The notes under the pieces were generated by a model, which ran no database searches, had not been told where the DNA came from, and saw nothing but the letters and a program-made list of their open reading frames with translations. Source: DATCSE01 sp036568605 (lineage in GTDB: Bacteria; Pseudomonadota; Gammaproteobacteria; Burkholderiales; Burkholderiaceae_C). From it: a stretch of DNA of 9,101 bases. Each line of letters starts with the position of its first letter. Position 1 is the stretch's first letter. A program made the position numbers and the translations under genes. Location of the stretch: assembly GCA_036568605.1 (NCBI GenBank), contig DATCSE010000402.1, positions 1-9,101 of the forward strand, in the 5' to 3' direction. This document shows positions 1 to 5,412 of the stretch, in pieces.

Positions 1-1358
1 TGCCCGAGGTGCGCATGATCACGGCGACGGTCGGCGGCGGCGACTTCAGCAACGGCGCGCGCAACACCGGCCAGGTCAGCATTCAGCTCGTCAAGCCGAA
101 AGAGCGCAAGCGCTCGCAGAAACAGGTCGAGGACGCGATCCGCGAGGCACTGCGGCCGATACCCGGGATCGACGTGTCGCTCGGGCAGCGCCCAATCTTC
201 GTCTCGCTGATGGGTCCGGACCCGGCGGTGCTGGAGACCGAGGTGCAGAAATTCGCCGACAAGGTCGCGAAGGTCAAGGGTGTGACGGACCTCGAGACTT
301 CCGTCAAACCCGGCCTGCCGGCGTTCGCGGTGCGCCTGAAGCCCGACGCGGTGCGCGAGCTGGGGCTGACGCCGACGCAGCTGGCCGCGAGCCTGCGCCC
401 GTTCGTCAACGGCGACGTCGCGACCTACTGGACCGCGCCCGATGGCCAGCAGGTCGAGGTCGAGCTGCGCCTGCCGCAACTGCGCCGAGAATCGGTCGCG
501 CAACTCGACGAGCTGCCGGTGGCGTACGCGAAGGACGGCACGCCGATCGCGCTGTCGCGGGTCGCCGACGTGGTGCCGATCACGAACCCCGAGGTCATCA
601 AGCGCCAGGACCTGCAGCGCCGCCAGGCCGTCTATGCCGGCGTCAGCGGACGGCCGAGCGGCGACGTCGGCAACGACATCAAAAAGATCATCGAGCAGAC
701 GCAGCTGCCGCAGGGTTACCGCTTCGACATGGGCGGCCAGTCCAAGGACCAGGCCGAGGCCTTCACCGGCGTGCTGATGGCGCTCGCGGCCGCGGTGATC
801 TTCATCTACATCGTGCTCGCGTCGCAGTTCGCGAGCTTCACGCAGCCGCTGGCGATCATGGCGTCGCTGCCGCTCGCGCTGATCGGCGTGATGCTCGCGC
901 TGCTGGTCACGCGCTCGACGCTGAACCTGTTCTCGATGATCGGCCTCGTGATGCTGATGGGGCTGGTGACGAAGAACGCGATCCTCTTGGTCGACTTCGC
1001 GAACCACGCGCGCAAGGCCGGCCTCGCGACCGCCGAGGCGCTGCTGCAGGCCGGACTGGTGCGGATGCGCCCGATCATGATGACCACCGGCGCGATGATC
1101 TTCGGCATGCTGCCGCTCGCGCTGGCGCTGGACGAAGGCGGCGAGCTGCAGGCGCCTATGGGCCGCGCGATCATCGGCGGCGTGATCACGTCGACGCTGC
1201 TGACGCTGGTGGTCGTGCCGGTGCTGTACAGCTATCTGGTGCGCGATCCGAAGAAGAAGGCGATGGACTATGCCGCTGCATCGTCAGCGGAGCCGGTTCG
1301 CAGGCTCGACGGCCCGATCGGCGGCATCGCGGACGGGATGCCGGCTGCGAAAGAGTGA
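1..1358 (+). CDS. RND (HAE1-type) multidrug efflux pump inner-membrane subunit, C-terminal part (5' end outside window)
   Basis: The reading frame is open to the left edge, with the first full codon at base 3, so the gene begins upstream. The frame reads PEVRMITATVGGG through the GTG at 9, so that codon is not a credible start. What remains is the second half of an AcrB/MdtB-like proton-driven efflux pump: about 240 residues of the second periplasmic porter/docking loop, then transmembrane helices 8-12. TM8-9 span roughly VLMALAAAVIFIYIVLASQF to the end of that helical pair. TM10 carries GLVTKNAILLVDF, whose Lys (codon 972-974) corresponds to the proton-relay lysine of AcrB TM10 (K940). TM11 has PIMMTTGAMIFGMLPLAL, and TM12 ends VVVPVLYSYL. 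The paired TM4 aspartates would lie upstream of the window. About 40 hydrophilic residues follow TM12. Such pumps act in the inner membrane with a periplasmic adaptor and an outer-membrane channel, neither visible here. The substrate cannot be inferred. No clear terminator follows the stop. Confidence 0.95.
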   Translation, partial: PEVRMITATVGGGDFSNGARNTGQVSIQLVKPKERKRSQKQVEDAIREALRPIPGIDVSLGQRPIFVSLMGPDPAVLETEVQKFADKVAKVKGVTDLETSVKPGLPAFAVRLKPDAVRELGLTPTQLAASLRPFVNGDVATYWTAPDGQQVEVELRLPQLRRESVAQLDELPVAYAKDGTPIALSRVADVVPITNPEVIKRQDLQRRQAVYAGVSGRPSGDVGNDIKKIIEQTQLPQGYRFDMGGQSKDQAEAFTGVLMALAAAVIFIYIVLASQFASFTQPLAIMASLPLALIGVMLALLVTRSTLNLFSMIGLVMLMGLVTKNAILLVDFANHARKAGLATAEALLQAGLVRMRPIMMTTGAMIFGMLPLALALDEGGELQAPMGRAIIGGVITSTLLTLVVVPVLYSYLVRDPKKKAMDYAAASSAEPVRRLDGPIGGIADGMPAAKE

Positions 1359-1387
1359 GGTGAGGCGGTCTGGCTGTGAAGCTGGCA

Positions 1388-1463
1388 AGAATCTTCTCAT
1401 AAAGATGCCAAATCGAACTGCATCTGCCTATGAAGCGATTCGAGAATATCTTCTCAGAAATCG
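1388..1463 (+). promoter_or_regulatory. A+T-rich control region with two related dyads upstream of yjjJ
   Basis: Bases 1387-1475 are only about 37% G+C by my count, against about two-thirds in the flanking genes. Two copies of ATCTTCTCAnAAA lie at 1391-1403 and 1448-1460, 57 bp apart. Each sits in a small dyad: AGAA-TC-TTCT at 1388-1397 and GAGAA-TATC-TTCTC at 1442-1455. The second is flanked by a wider inverted pair, CGATT at 1436-1440 and AATCG at 1459-1463. Paired dyads just upstream of a gene with an N-terminal winged helix suggest an autoregulatory operator, but the binding protein is inferred. No gene lies in the 119 bp between the RND gene and yjjJ. Confidence 0.5.
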
Positions 1464-1466
1464 TTT

Positions 1467-1472
1467 CATAAT
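1467..1472 (+). promoter_or_regulatory. candidate -10 element for a leaderless yjjJ transcript
   Basis: CATAAT differs from TATAAT by one base and ends 5 bases before the yjjJ ATG at 1478. Normal spacing from a -10 box would put transcription start on or next to that A. No Shine-Dalgarno sequence precedes the ATG, which fits a leaderless message. No convincing -35 hexamer is visible at 16-18 bp. The dyad at 1442-1455 occupies about -36 to -23 instead, where a repressor or activator could act. Confidence 0.35.
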
Positions 1473-1477
1473 GGTGC

Positions 1478-2863
1478 ATGAGACCGAGGAATCAGACCGC
1501 TCGTGACCAGTTGGAGAGCGTGCTGGCCCGGCGTTCGCCGATCGCAGCGCCGGAGCTCGCGCGCGAGCTGGCTGTCAGTGTGCCCACGCTGCACCGGCTG
1601 CTGCACGAAATCGGTGAGAAGGTAGTCAGCACAGGCAAGGCGCGCCGCACCCGGTACGCGCTGCGGCGCAGCCTCCGTGGGGAAGCCGCGCCGCTGCCGG
1701 TCTACGAGATCGATCACGAAGGCCGCGCGGAACTGTTGGGTGCGTTAGCGCTGGTGCAGCCGGAGGGCAGCTGCATGCCACTGTCCGAGACCGACTGGCC
1801 GGTCCCTGACGAATCGCGCGATGGCTGGTGGGGTGGCCTCCCATACCCGCTGTACGACATGCGTCCGCAGGGCTACATGGGCCGGCAGTTCGCACGCGCC
1901 GAGCATCGTGCGCTGGGCGTCTCGGCCAACCCGCAGGAATGGGGCGACGACGACGTTGCCTACGTGCTCAGCCGCAGCGGAGTCGACACCAGTGGCAACC
2001 TGATCCTGGGGGATGCGGCATTCGAGCGCTGGCAGACGAGCACAGTCGCGCCGCCGGAGCCGCTGAAGCTGCGCACGGTGGGAGCGGCGTATGCGCGCGC
2101 TGCCGAACACGCGATCGGCGCTGGCGTGGCCGGGTCGAGCGCGGCAGGCGAGTTCCCGAAGTTCGCCGCAGCGCGCGAGATGCGTGCCGGCGATGCGACG
2201 CCGCATGTGCTGGTCAAGTTTTCGGGCGCCGACGATTCGGCTGCGGTGCGGCGCTGGTCGGATCTGCTGGTGGCCGAACACCTCGCGCTGGAGTGCTTGG
2301 CGGCAATGCCCGGTGTCGCCGGCGCACGCAGCCGTATCGTCACGCATGCCGGCCGCACATTTCTCGAAGTCGAGCGCTTCGACCGGCACGGCGCATTCGG
2401 CCGCAGTCCGCTGACCAGTCTCGCCGTGGTGGATGGGGCGTTCCTGGGTGATCGCACTGCCGATTGGCGGGTGCTTGCTGCGCGTCTCGAACAAGGCAGT
2501 CTCCTCGAGACCGGCGACGTACGGCGGATAGAGCACCTGTGGTGGTTTGGCCGGCTGATCGCGAACAGCGACATGCACACCGGCAACATCAGCTTCCGGC
2601 CGAGCTCGCAACGGCTCGTGCTCGCGCCGGCCTACGACATGCTGCCGATGTTGTACGCACCCCTGGCGGGCGGTGAACTGCCCAGACGCGCATTCGAGCC
2701 GCCGCTGCCGCCGCCGCAGCAGCGGACGACGTGGCACGCGGCCTGCGCAGCGGCACTCACGTTCTGGGATCGTGCGGCGGCCGATGTGCGCATCGGCGAG
2801 GTGTTCCGGGCTGTCTGCGCGGCCAATGCGGCGCGTTTGCGTCAGGTGGCCGATCGCGCCTGA
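1478..2863 (+). CDS. yjjJ: HipA-family Ser/Thr kinase toxin, YjjJ/HipH type, with N-terminal winged helix
   Basis: This 461-residue protein resembles E. coli YjjJ (HipH), a HipA-like kinase toxin with its own DNA-binding head rather than a separate HipB antitoxin gene. Residues 9-62 form a helix-turn-helix/winged-helix region (APELARELAVSVPTLHRLL). The kinase part contains a Ser-containing loop AGSSAAGEFPKF (218-229, place of the HipA autophosphorylation loop), HVLVKF with the likely ATP-binding Lys247, and FLEVERFDR (295-303). The catalytic loop ANSDMHTGN has Asp365 and Asn370, and APAYDML carries the metal-binding Asp387. All key kinase residues are present, so it looks active. ATG 1478 is the first possible start, because an in-frame TAA lies at 1469-1471. 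No Shine-Dalgarno precedes it. Later TTG 1511 or GTG 1520 are possible but poorly placed. No antitoxin-like gene adjoins it. The family assignment is firm; the cellular targets here are unknown. Confidence 0.9.
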   Translation: MRPRNQTARDQLESVLARRSPIAAPELARELAVSVPTLHRLLHEIGEKVVSTGKARRTRYALRRSLRGEAAPLPVYEIDHEGRAELLGALALVQPEGSCMPLSETDWPVPDESRDGWWGGLPYPLYDMRPQGYMGRQFARAEHRALGVSANPQEWGDDDVAYVLSRSGVDTSGNLILGDAAFERWQTSTVAPPEPLKLRTVGAAYARAAEHAIGAGVAGSSAAGEFPKFAAAREMRAGDATPHVLVKFSGADDSAAVRRWSDLLVAEHLALECLAAMPGVAGARSRIVTHAGRTFLEVERFDRHGAFGRSPLTSLAVVDGAFLGDRTADWRVLAARLEQGSLLETGDVRRIEHLWWFGRLIANSDMHTGNISFRPSSQRLVLAPAYDMLPMLYAPLAGGELPRRAFEPPLPPPQQRTTWHAACAAALTFWDRAAADVRIGEVFRAVCAANAARLRQVADRA

Positions 2864-2867
2864 CGCA
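2838..2867. terminator. hairpin spanning both stop codons of convergent yjjJ and the MFS gene
   Basis: TGCGTCAGG (2838-2846) pairs perfectly with CCTGACGCA (2859-2867) around a 12-base loop. The yjjJ stop TGA (2861-2863) lies in the right arm, and the MFS stop (TCA on +, 2842-2844) lies in the left arm. Symmetry makes it a hairpin in both transcripts. Neither side has a real U-tract (GGTTGAA follows on +), so intrinsic termination is uncertain. It could instead block 3' exonucleases. Confidence 0.5.
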
Positions 2868-4035
2868 GGTTGAACGTGCGGCCGGCGCGGGTCAGGTCGA
2901 TCCGGTGCGACAGCGCCGCGAGTCCCAATGCGGCCAGCGCGATCGCCGCACTGACCCAGGGCAGCTCGCGGTAGTCGACGTGATGGGTCAAGGCCAGCCC
3001 GCCCAGCCACGCGCCGGTCGCATTGCCGAAGTTGAACGCGCCCTGGTTCAGCGTCGACGCCAGGTTCGGCGCATGCGCGGCTTCGTTGACGACGCGCATC
3101 TGCAGCGGCGAGACCAGGGCGAACACCAGCACGCCCCAGACGAAGATCGTCGCGGCGGCCGGCCACGCCGCAGTGCTGGTCACGGTGAAGAGGGCCAGCG
3201 TCGGGAGCAGCAAGGCCAGGACCGCGATCACCGAGGGCATCAGCTTCCAGTCGCCGAGCCGCCCGCCGACGACGTTGCCCAGCGTCAGCCCCACGCCGAA
3301 CAGCAGCAGCATCCAGGTGACGCCGCGCTGCGGCAGGCCGGTCACGGTCTGCAGCAGCGGGGCGATGTAGGTGAAGCTGCTGAACAGGCTCGCCGAGGCC
3401 AGCACGCTGATCGCCATCGCCAGCACGACCTGGCGGTTCGCGAGCGAACGCGCCTCGCGCGCGAACGCGACCGCGGCACCCGGCAGCCGGCGCGGCAGCC
3501 AGCGGTACAACGCAGCCGCAGCGAGCACCCCGAAGGCGGCGACGATCCAGAACGTCGGCCGCCAGCCCATCGCCTCGCCGACCGCGGTGCCGAACGGCAC
3601 GCCCAGCACGTTGGCGACCGTCAGGCCGGCGAACATCGCGGCGATCGCGCGCCCGCGCTTCGCCGGCTCGACCAGCGTGGCCGCGACGACCGAACCCAGC
3701 CCGAAGAACGCACCGTGGCACAACGCCGTGACCACGCGTGCCACCATCAGCAGCGCGTAGTTCGGCGCCAACGCGCACAGCGCGTTGCCCAACGTGAACA
3801 CCGCCATCAGCACGAGCAGTGCGCGGCGCCGGTCCATGCGCGCGGTTGCGATCGCGAGGAACGGCGAGCCGAACGCGACGCTCAGCGCATAGCCGCTGAC
3901 CAGCAGGCCGGCCTGCGGGATCGTCGCGTCCAGGTCGCGTGCGACATCGGGCAGCAGGCCCATGATGACGAACTCGGTCGTGCCGATGCCGAACGAGGCG
4001 AGCGCGAGCGCGAACAATGCAAGTCCGGGGGACAT
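2842..4035 (-). CDS. MFS drug/sugar exporter, DHA1 family, YdhP/AraJ-like
   Basis: This 397-residue inner-membrane protein of 12 predicted helices closely resembles E. coli YdhP. Shared stretches include SFGIGTTEFVIMGLLPDVA near the N-terminus, FTLGNALCALAPNY, HGAFFGLGSVVAATLVEPAKR and MFAGLTVANVLGVPFGTAVGE. The last is the antiporter-type motif C region. The loop after helix 2 (ATARMDRRRALL) is a variant of MFS motif A. Such proteins export small molecules (sugars, purines, drugs) by proton antiport, but the substrate cannot be read from sequence. I chose ATG at 4035 because the family starts a few residues before the first helix. An upstream ATG at 4110 adds 25 polar residues with no family counterpart. 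Neither start has a good Shine-Dalgarno. The 3' end overlaps yjjJ by 22 bp tail-to-tail. It is divergent from the YfcG-like gene with a palindrome between them, suggesting shared control. Confidence 0.9.
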   Translation of the reverse strand: MSPGLALFALALASFGIGTTEFVIMGLLPDVARDLDATIPQAGLLVSGYALSVAFGSPFLAIATARMDRRRALLVLMAVFTLGNALCALAPNYALLMVARVVTALCHGAFFGLGSVVAATLVEPAKRGRAIAAMFAGLTVANVLGVPFGTAVGEAMGWRPTFWIVAAFGVLAAAALYRWLPRRLPGAAVAFAREARSLANRQVVLAMAISVLASASLFSSFTYIAPLLQTVTGLPQRGVTWMLLLFGVGLTLGNVVGGRLGDWKLMPSVIAVLALLLPTLALFTVTSTAAWPAAATIFVWGVLVFALVSPLQMRVVNEAAHAPNLASTLNQGAFNFGNATGAWLGGLALTHHVDYRELPWVSAAIALAALGLAALSHRIDLTRAGRTFNLRQARSAT

Positions 4036-4073
4036 GGGCGAGCAAGGAGGGGGAGCGTTGGAGCTTACGCGAT

Positions 4074-4092
4074 CGTGCTGCGCCGCAGCACG
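4074..4092. promoter_or_regulatory. 19-bp palindrome between divergent MFS and GST genes (putative operator)
   Basis: CGTGCTGCG and CGCAGCACG are perfect 9-bp inverted repeats separated by a single C. The site lies 39 bp upstream of the chosen MFS start (4035) and 88 bp upstream of the GST start (4181). That is a natural place for a dimeric repressor to control both. No regulator gene is in the window, so the binder is unknown. As RNA it could fold as a 7-bp stem with a 5-base loop. If the MFS gene really started at 4110, the palindrome would be coding. Confidence 0.5.
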
Positions 4093-4180
4093 GAGGGTCT
4101 TCAAGGCCATGGTCGTGTGGGGTCGTCAGCCGCCGGTCAGAATGCCGGCCTTCGAACAACTTCAGCTTGACGACCACGCC

Positions 4181-4888
4181 ATGGCCGATCTCTCCAGTTT
4201 TGCGATCACCCGCAAGTGGCCCGCGCAGAACCCGAACATCCTGCAGCTCTATTCGCTGCCGACGCCCAACGGCGTCAAGGTCTCGATCATGCTCGAGGAG
4301 ATCGGGCTGCCGTACGAGCCGCACCTGGTGCGTTTCGACACGCACGATCAGACGTCGCCCGAGTTCCTGTCGCTGAACCCGAACAACAAGATCCCGGCGA
4401 TCATCGACCCGAACGGCCCCGGCGGGCGGCCGCTGCCGCTGTTCGAGTCTGGTGCGATCCTCTGGTACCTGGCCGAGAAGACCGGCCAGCTGCTGCCGCA
4501 GGATGCCGCGCGCCGTTACGAGACGCTGCAATGGGTGATGTTCCAGATGGGCGGCATCGGGCCGATGTTCGGTCAGGTCGGCTTCTTCCACAAATTCGCC
4601 GGCAAGGCCTACGAAGACAAGCGGCCCCTGCAGCGTTATGTCGACGAGTCGCGCCGCCTGCTCGCGGTGCTGGAGCGGCACCTCGAGGGGCGCGAGTGGA
4701 TCATGGGCGACGACTACGGAATCGCCGACATCGCGAGCTTCCCGTGGATCAACAACCTGGTCGGCTTCTATGAGGCGGGCGATCTGGTCGGGTTCGCGGA
4801 CTTCAAGAACGTCGCACGCGCGCTGCAGGCCTTCAAGGCGCGGCCGGCGGTGGTGCGGGGCCTGGCGATCCCGAAGCGGCCGAGCTGA
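4181..4888 (+). CDS. yfcG: glutathione S-transferase / disulfide-bond oxidoreductase, YfcG-like (Nu class)
   Basis: The 235-residue product aligns by eye with E. coli YfcG (215 aa) through the thioredoxin-like N-domain and the helical C-domain. YSLPTPNGVKV carries the Thr28-Pro-Asn30 motif that in YfcG binds the glutathione disulfide in place of a Tyr/Ser/Cys catalytic residue. NPNNKIPAIID (66-76) supplies the cis-proline, and LFESGAILWYLAEKTG (87-102) the glutathione-binding Glu-Ser. QMGGIGPMFGQ and DYGIADIASFPWI are typical C-domain signatures. Nu-class enzymes reduce disulfides or organic peroxides with glutathione in the cytoplasm. About 20 residues precede the first strand, slightly more than in YfcG. 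ATG 4181 was chosen for length; an in-frame ATG at 4142 would add 13 residues, and neither has a clear Shine-Dalgarno. It is divergent from the MFS exporter and followed by a separately led VOC gene. YghU is the alternative relative, but the QMGGIGPM region favours YfcG. Confidence 0.88.
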   Translation: MADLSSFAITRKWPAQNPNILQLYSLPTPNGVKVSIMLEEIGLPYEPHLVRFDTHDQTSPEFLSLNPNNKIPAIIDPNGPGGRPLPLFESGAILWYLAEKTGQLLPQDAARRYETLQWVMFQMGGIGPMFGQVGFFHKFAGKAYEDKRPLQRYVDESRRLLAVLERHLEGREWIMGDDYGIADIASFPWINNLVGFYEAGDLVGFADFKNVARALQAFKARPAVVRGLAIPKRPS

Positions 4889-4890
4889 CG

Positions 4891-4905
4891 CGCGCCGCGG
4901 GCGCG
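4891..4905 (+). other. short GC hairpin after the YfcG-like gene
   Basis: CGCGCC (4891-4896) and GGCGCG (4900-4905) form a 6-bp stem with a 3-base loop, starting 2 bases after the stop codon. No T-run follows, so it is at best a weak terminator or 3'-end stabiliser. A 10-bp palindrome, CGTCCGGACG, follows at 4910-4919. Confidence 0.25.
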
Positions 4906-4945
4906 GTTACGTCCGGACGCGCTTTGCTGTCGATCCAGTGCATCG

Positions 4946-4998
4946 TCCTTCGTCAAAGAAGGAGGCGCCCGTCGACGTGTCGTCGACCGGGTGCGCCT
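4946..4998 (+). promoter_or_regulatory. two-stem leader upstream of the VOC gene with an occluded Shine-Dalgarno-like run
   Basis: Stem I pairs TCCTTC (4946-4951) with GAAGGA (4958-4963) over a 6-base loop. It covers the start of AAGGAGG (4959-4965), a near-perfect ribosome site with no obvious gene start behind it; the nearest is GTG 4977, 11 bases downstream. Stem II pairs AGGCGC (4963-4968) with GCGCCT (4993-4998) and GTCGAC (4971-4976) with GTCGAC (4982-4987). A third GTCGAC lies at 5000-5005. The two stems share A4963, so they abut or slightly compete. No T-run follows. The pairing is visible; the regulatory role is inference. Confidence 0.35.
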
Positions 4999-5022
4999 CG
5001 TCGACAAATGGAGCGATGCATC

Positions 5023-5403
5023 ATGTTGAAGAACCGTCCCGCATTCGGCAGCTTCTCGACCACCGACCTGCAAGCGGCGCAAGCCTTCTATGGCCAGACG
5101 CTGGGCCTGGACGCCCGCATCGGCAAGATGGACGTGCTCGAACTGCAGCTCGCCGGCGGCATGAAGGTGATCGTGTATCCGAAGGCAAATCACCAGCCGG
5201 CAACGCACACCGTGCTGAACTTCCAGGTGCCTGACGTCGAGGCGGCGGTCGCCGAGCTGGGCCAGCGTGGCGTGCGCTTCGAGCGCTACGATCTGCCGGG
5301 CCTGAAGACCGATGCGAAGGGCATCTGCCGCGATCCGGGCGGGCCGGTCATCGCCTGGTTCAAGGACCCGGCCGGCAACATCCTGTCGCTGGTCGAGGGC
5401 TAG
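5023..5403 (+). CDS. small VOC-superfamily (glyoxalase/bleomycin-resistance fold) protein
   Basis: The product is a 126-residue single-module protein with the paired beta-alpha-beta-beta-beta layout. The first half, FSTTDLQAAQAFYGQTLGLD, is the classic opening (strand, helix, YGxxLGLD). The second half, THTVLNFQVPDVEAAVAELGQRGV, opens the second module. The hallmark ending WFKDPAGNILSLVEG (112-126) closes it. The final Glu125 matches the usual metal ligand and His62 might be another, but the first-strand histidine of metal-dependent glyoxalases is absent (GSFS). A true glyoxalase I activity is therefore not supported; binding, sequestration or isomerisation of a small molecule is equally possible. 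ATG 5023 has GGAG at 5010-5013, nine bases upstream. The in-frame ATG at 5008 would add five residues but lacks such a site. It lies 134 bp after the YfcG-like gene, behind a structured leader. It ends 9 bp from the convergent phaZ stop. Confidence 0.85.
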   Translation: MLKNRPAFGSFSTTDLQAAQAFYGQTLGLDARIGKMDVLELQLAGGMKVIVYPKANHQPATHTVLNFQVPDVEAAVAELGQRGVRFERYDLPGLKTDAKGICRDPGGPVIAWFKDPAGNILSLVEG

Positions 5404-5412
5404 CGGCGCGGG

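Noticed and set aside
1383..1397. TGGCAAGAATCTTCT as a second sigma-54 site upstream of yjjJ
   Set aside because: The -12 element lacks the essential GC (TTCT instead of TTGC).
2731..4170. 479-codon plus-strand frame antisense to the MFS exporter
   Set aside because: The product is rich in Arg, Gln and His with no recognisable domain, while the opposite strand encodes a clear YdhP-like transporter.
3962..4180. N-terminal extension of the YfcG-like protein upstream of ATG 4181
   Set aside because: It would overlap the start of the divergent MFS gene and add 73 residues with no counterpart in the GST family.
1745..4681. Very long open frame (978 codons) on the minus strand across yjjJ, the MFS gene and the YfcG-like gene
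   Set aside because: It is antisense to, or in another frame from, three well-recognised genes, has arginine-rich low-complexity composition and no family resemblance. Long spurious frames are expected at this G+C content.
4910..4919. 10-bp palindrome CGTCCGGACG
   Set aside because: Short GC-rich palindromes are common at this base composition, and nothing else marks it as a site.
4977..5234. Possible leader or overlapping peptide starting at GTG 4977 behind AAGGAGG
   Set aside because: Spacing of 11 bases is long, the frame overlaps the VOC gene for over 200 bases, and the product has no recognisable features. It is kept only as part of the leader finding.
5404..5412. Terminator between the convergent VOC and phaZ genes
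   Set aside because: Only 9 bp separate the stops, and I could not find a convincing stem or T-run there.
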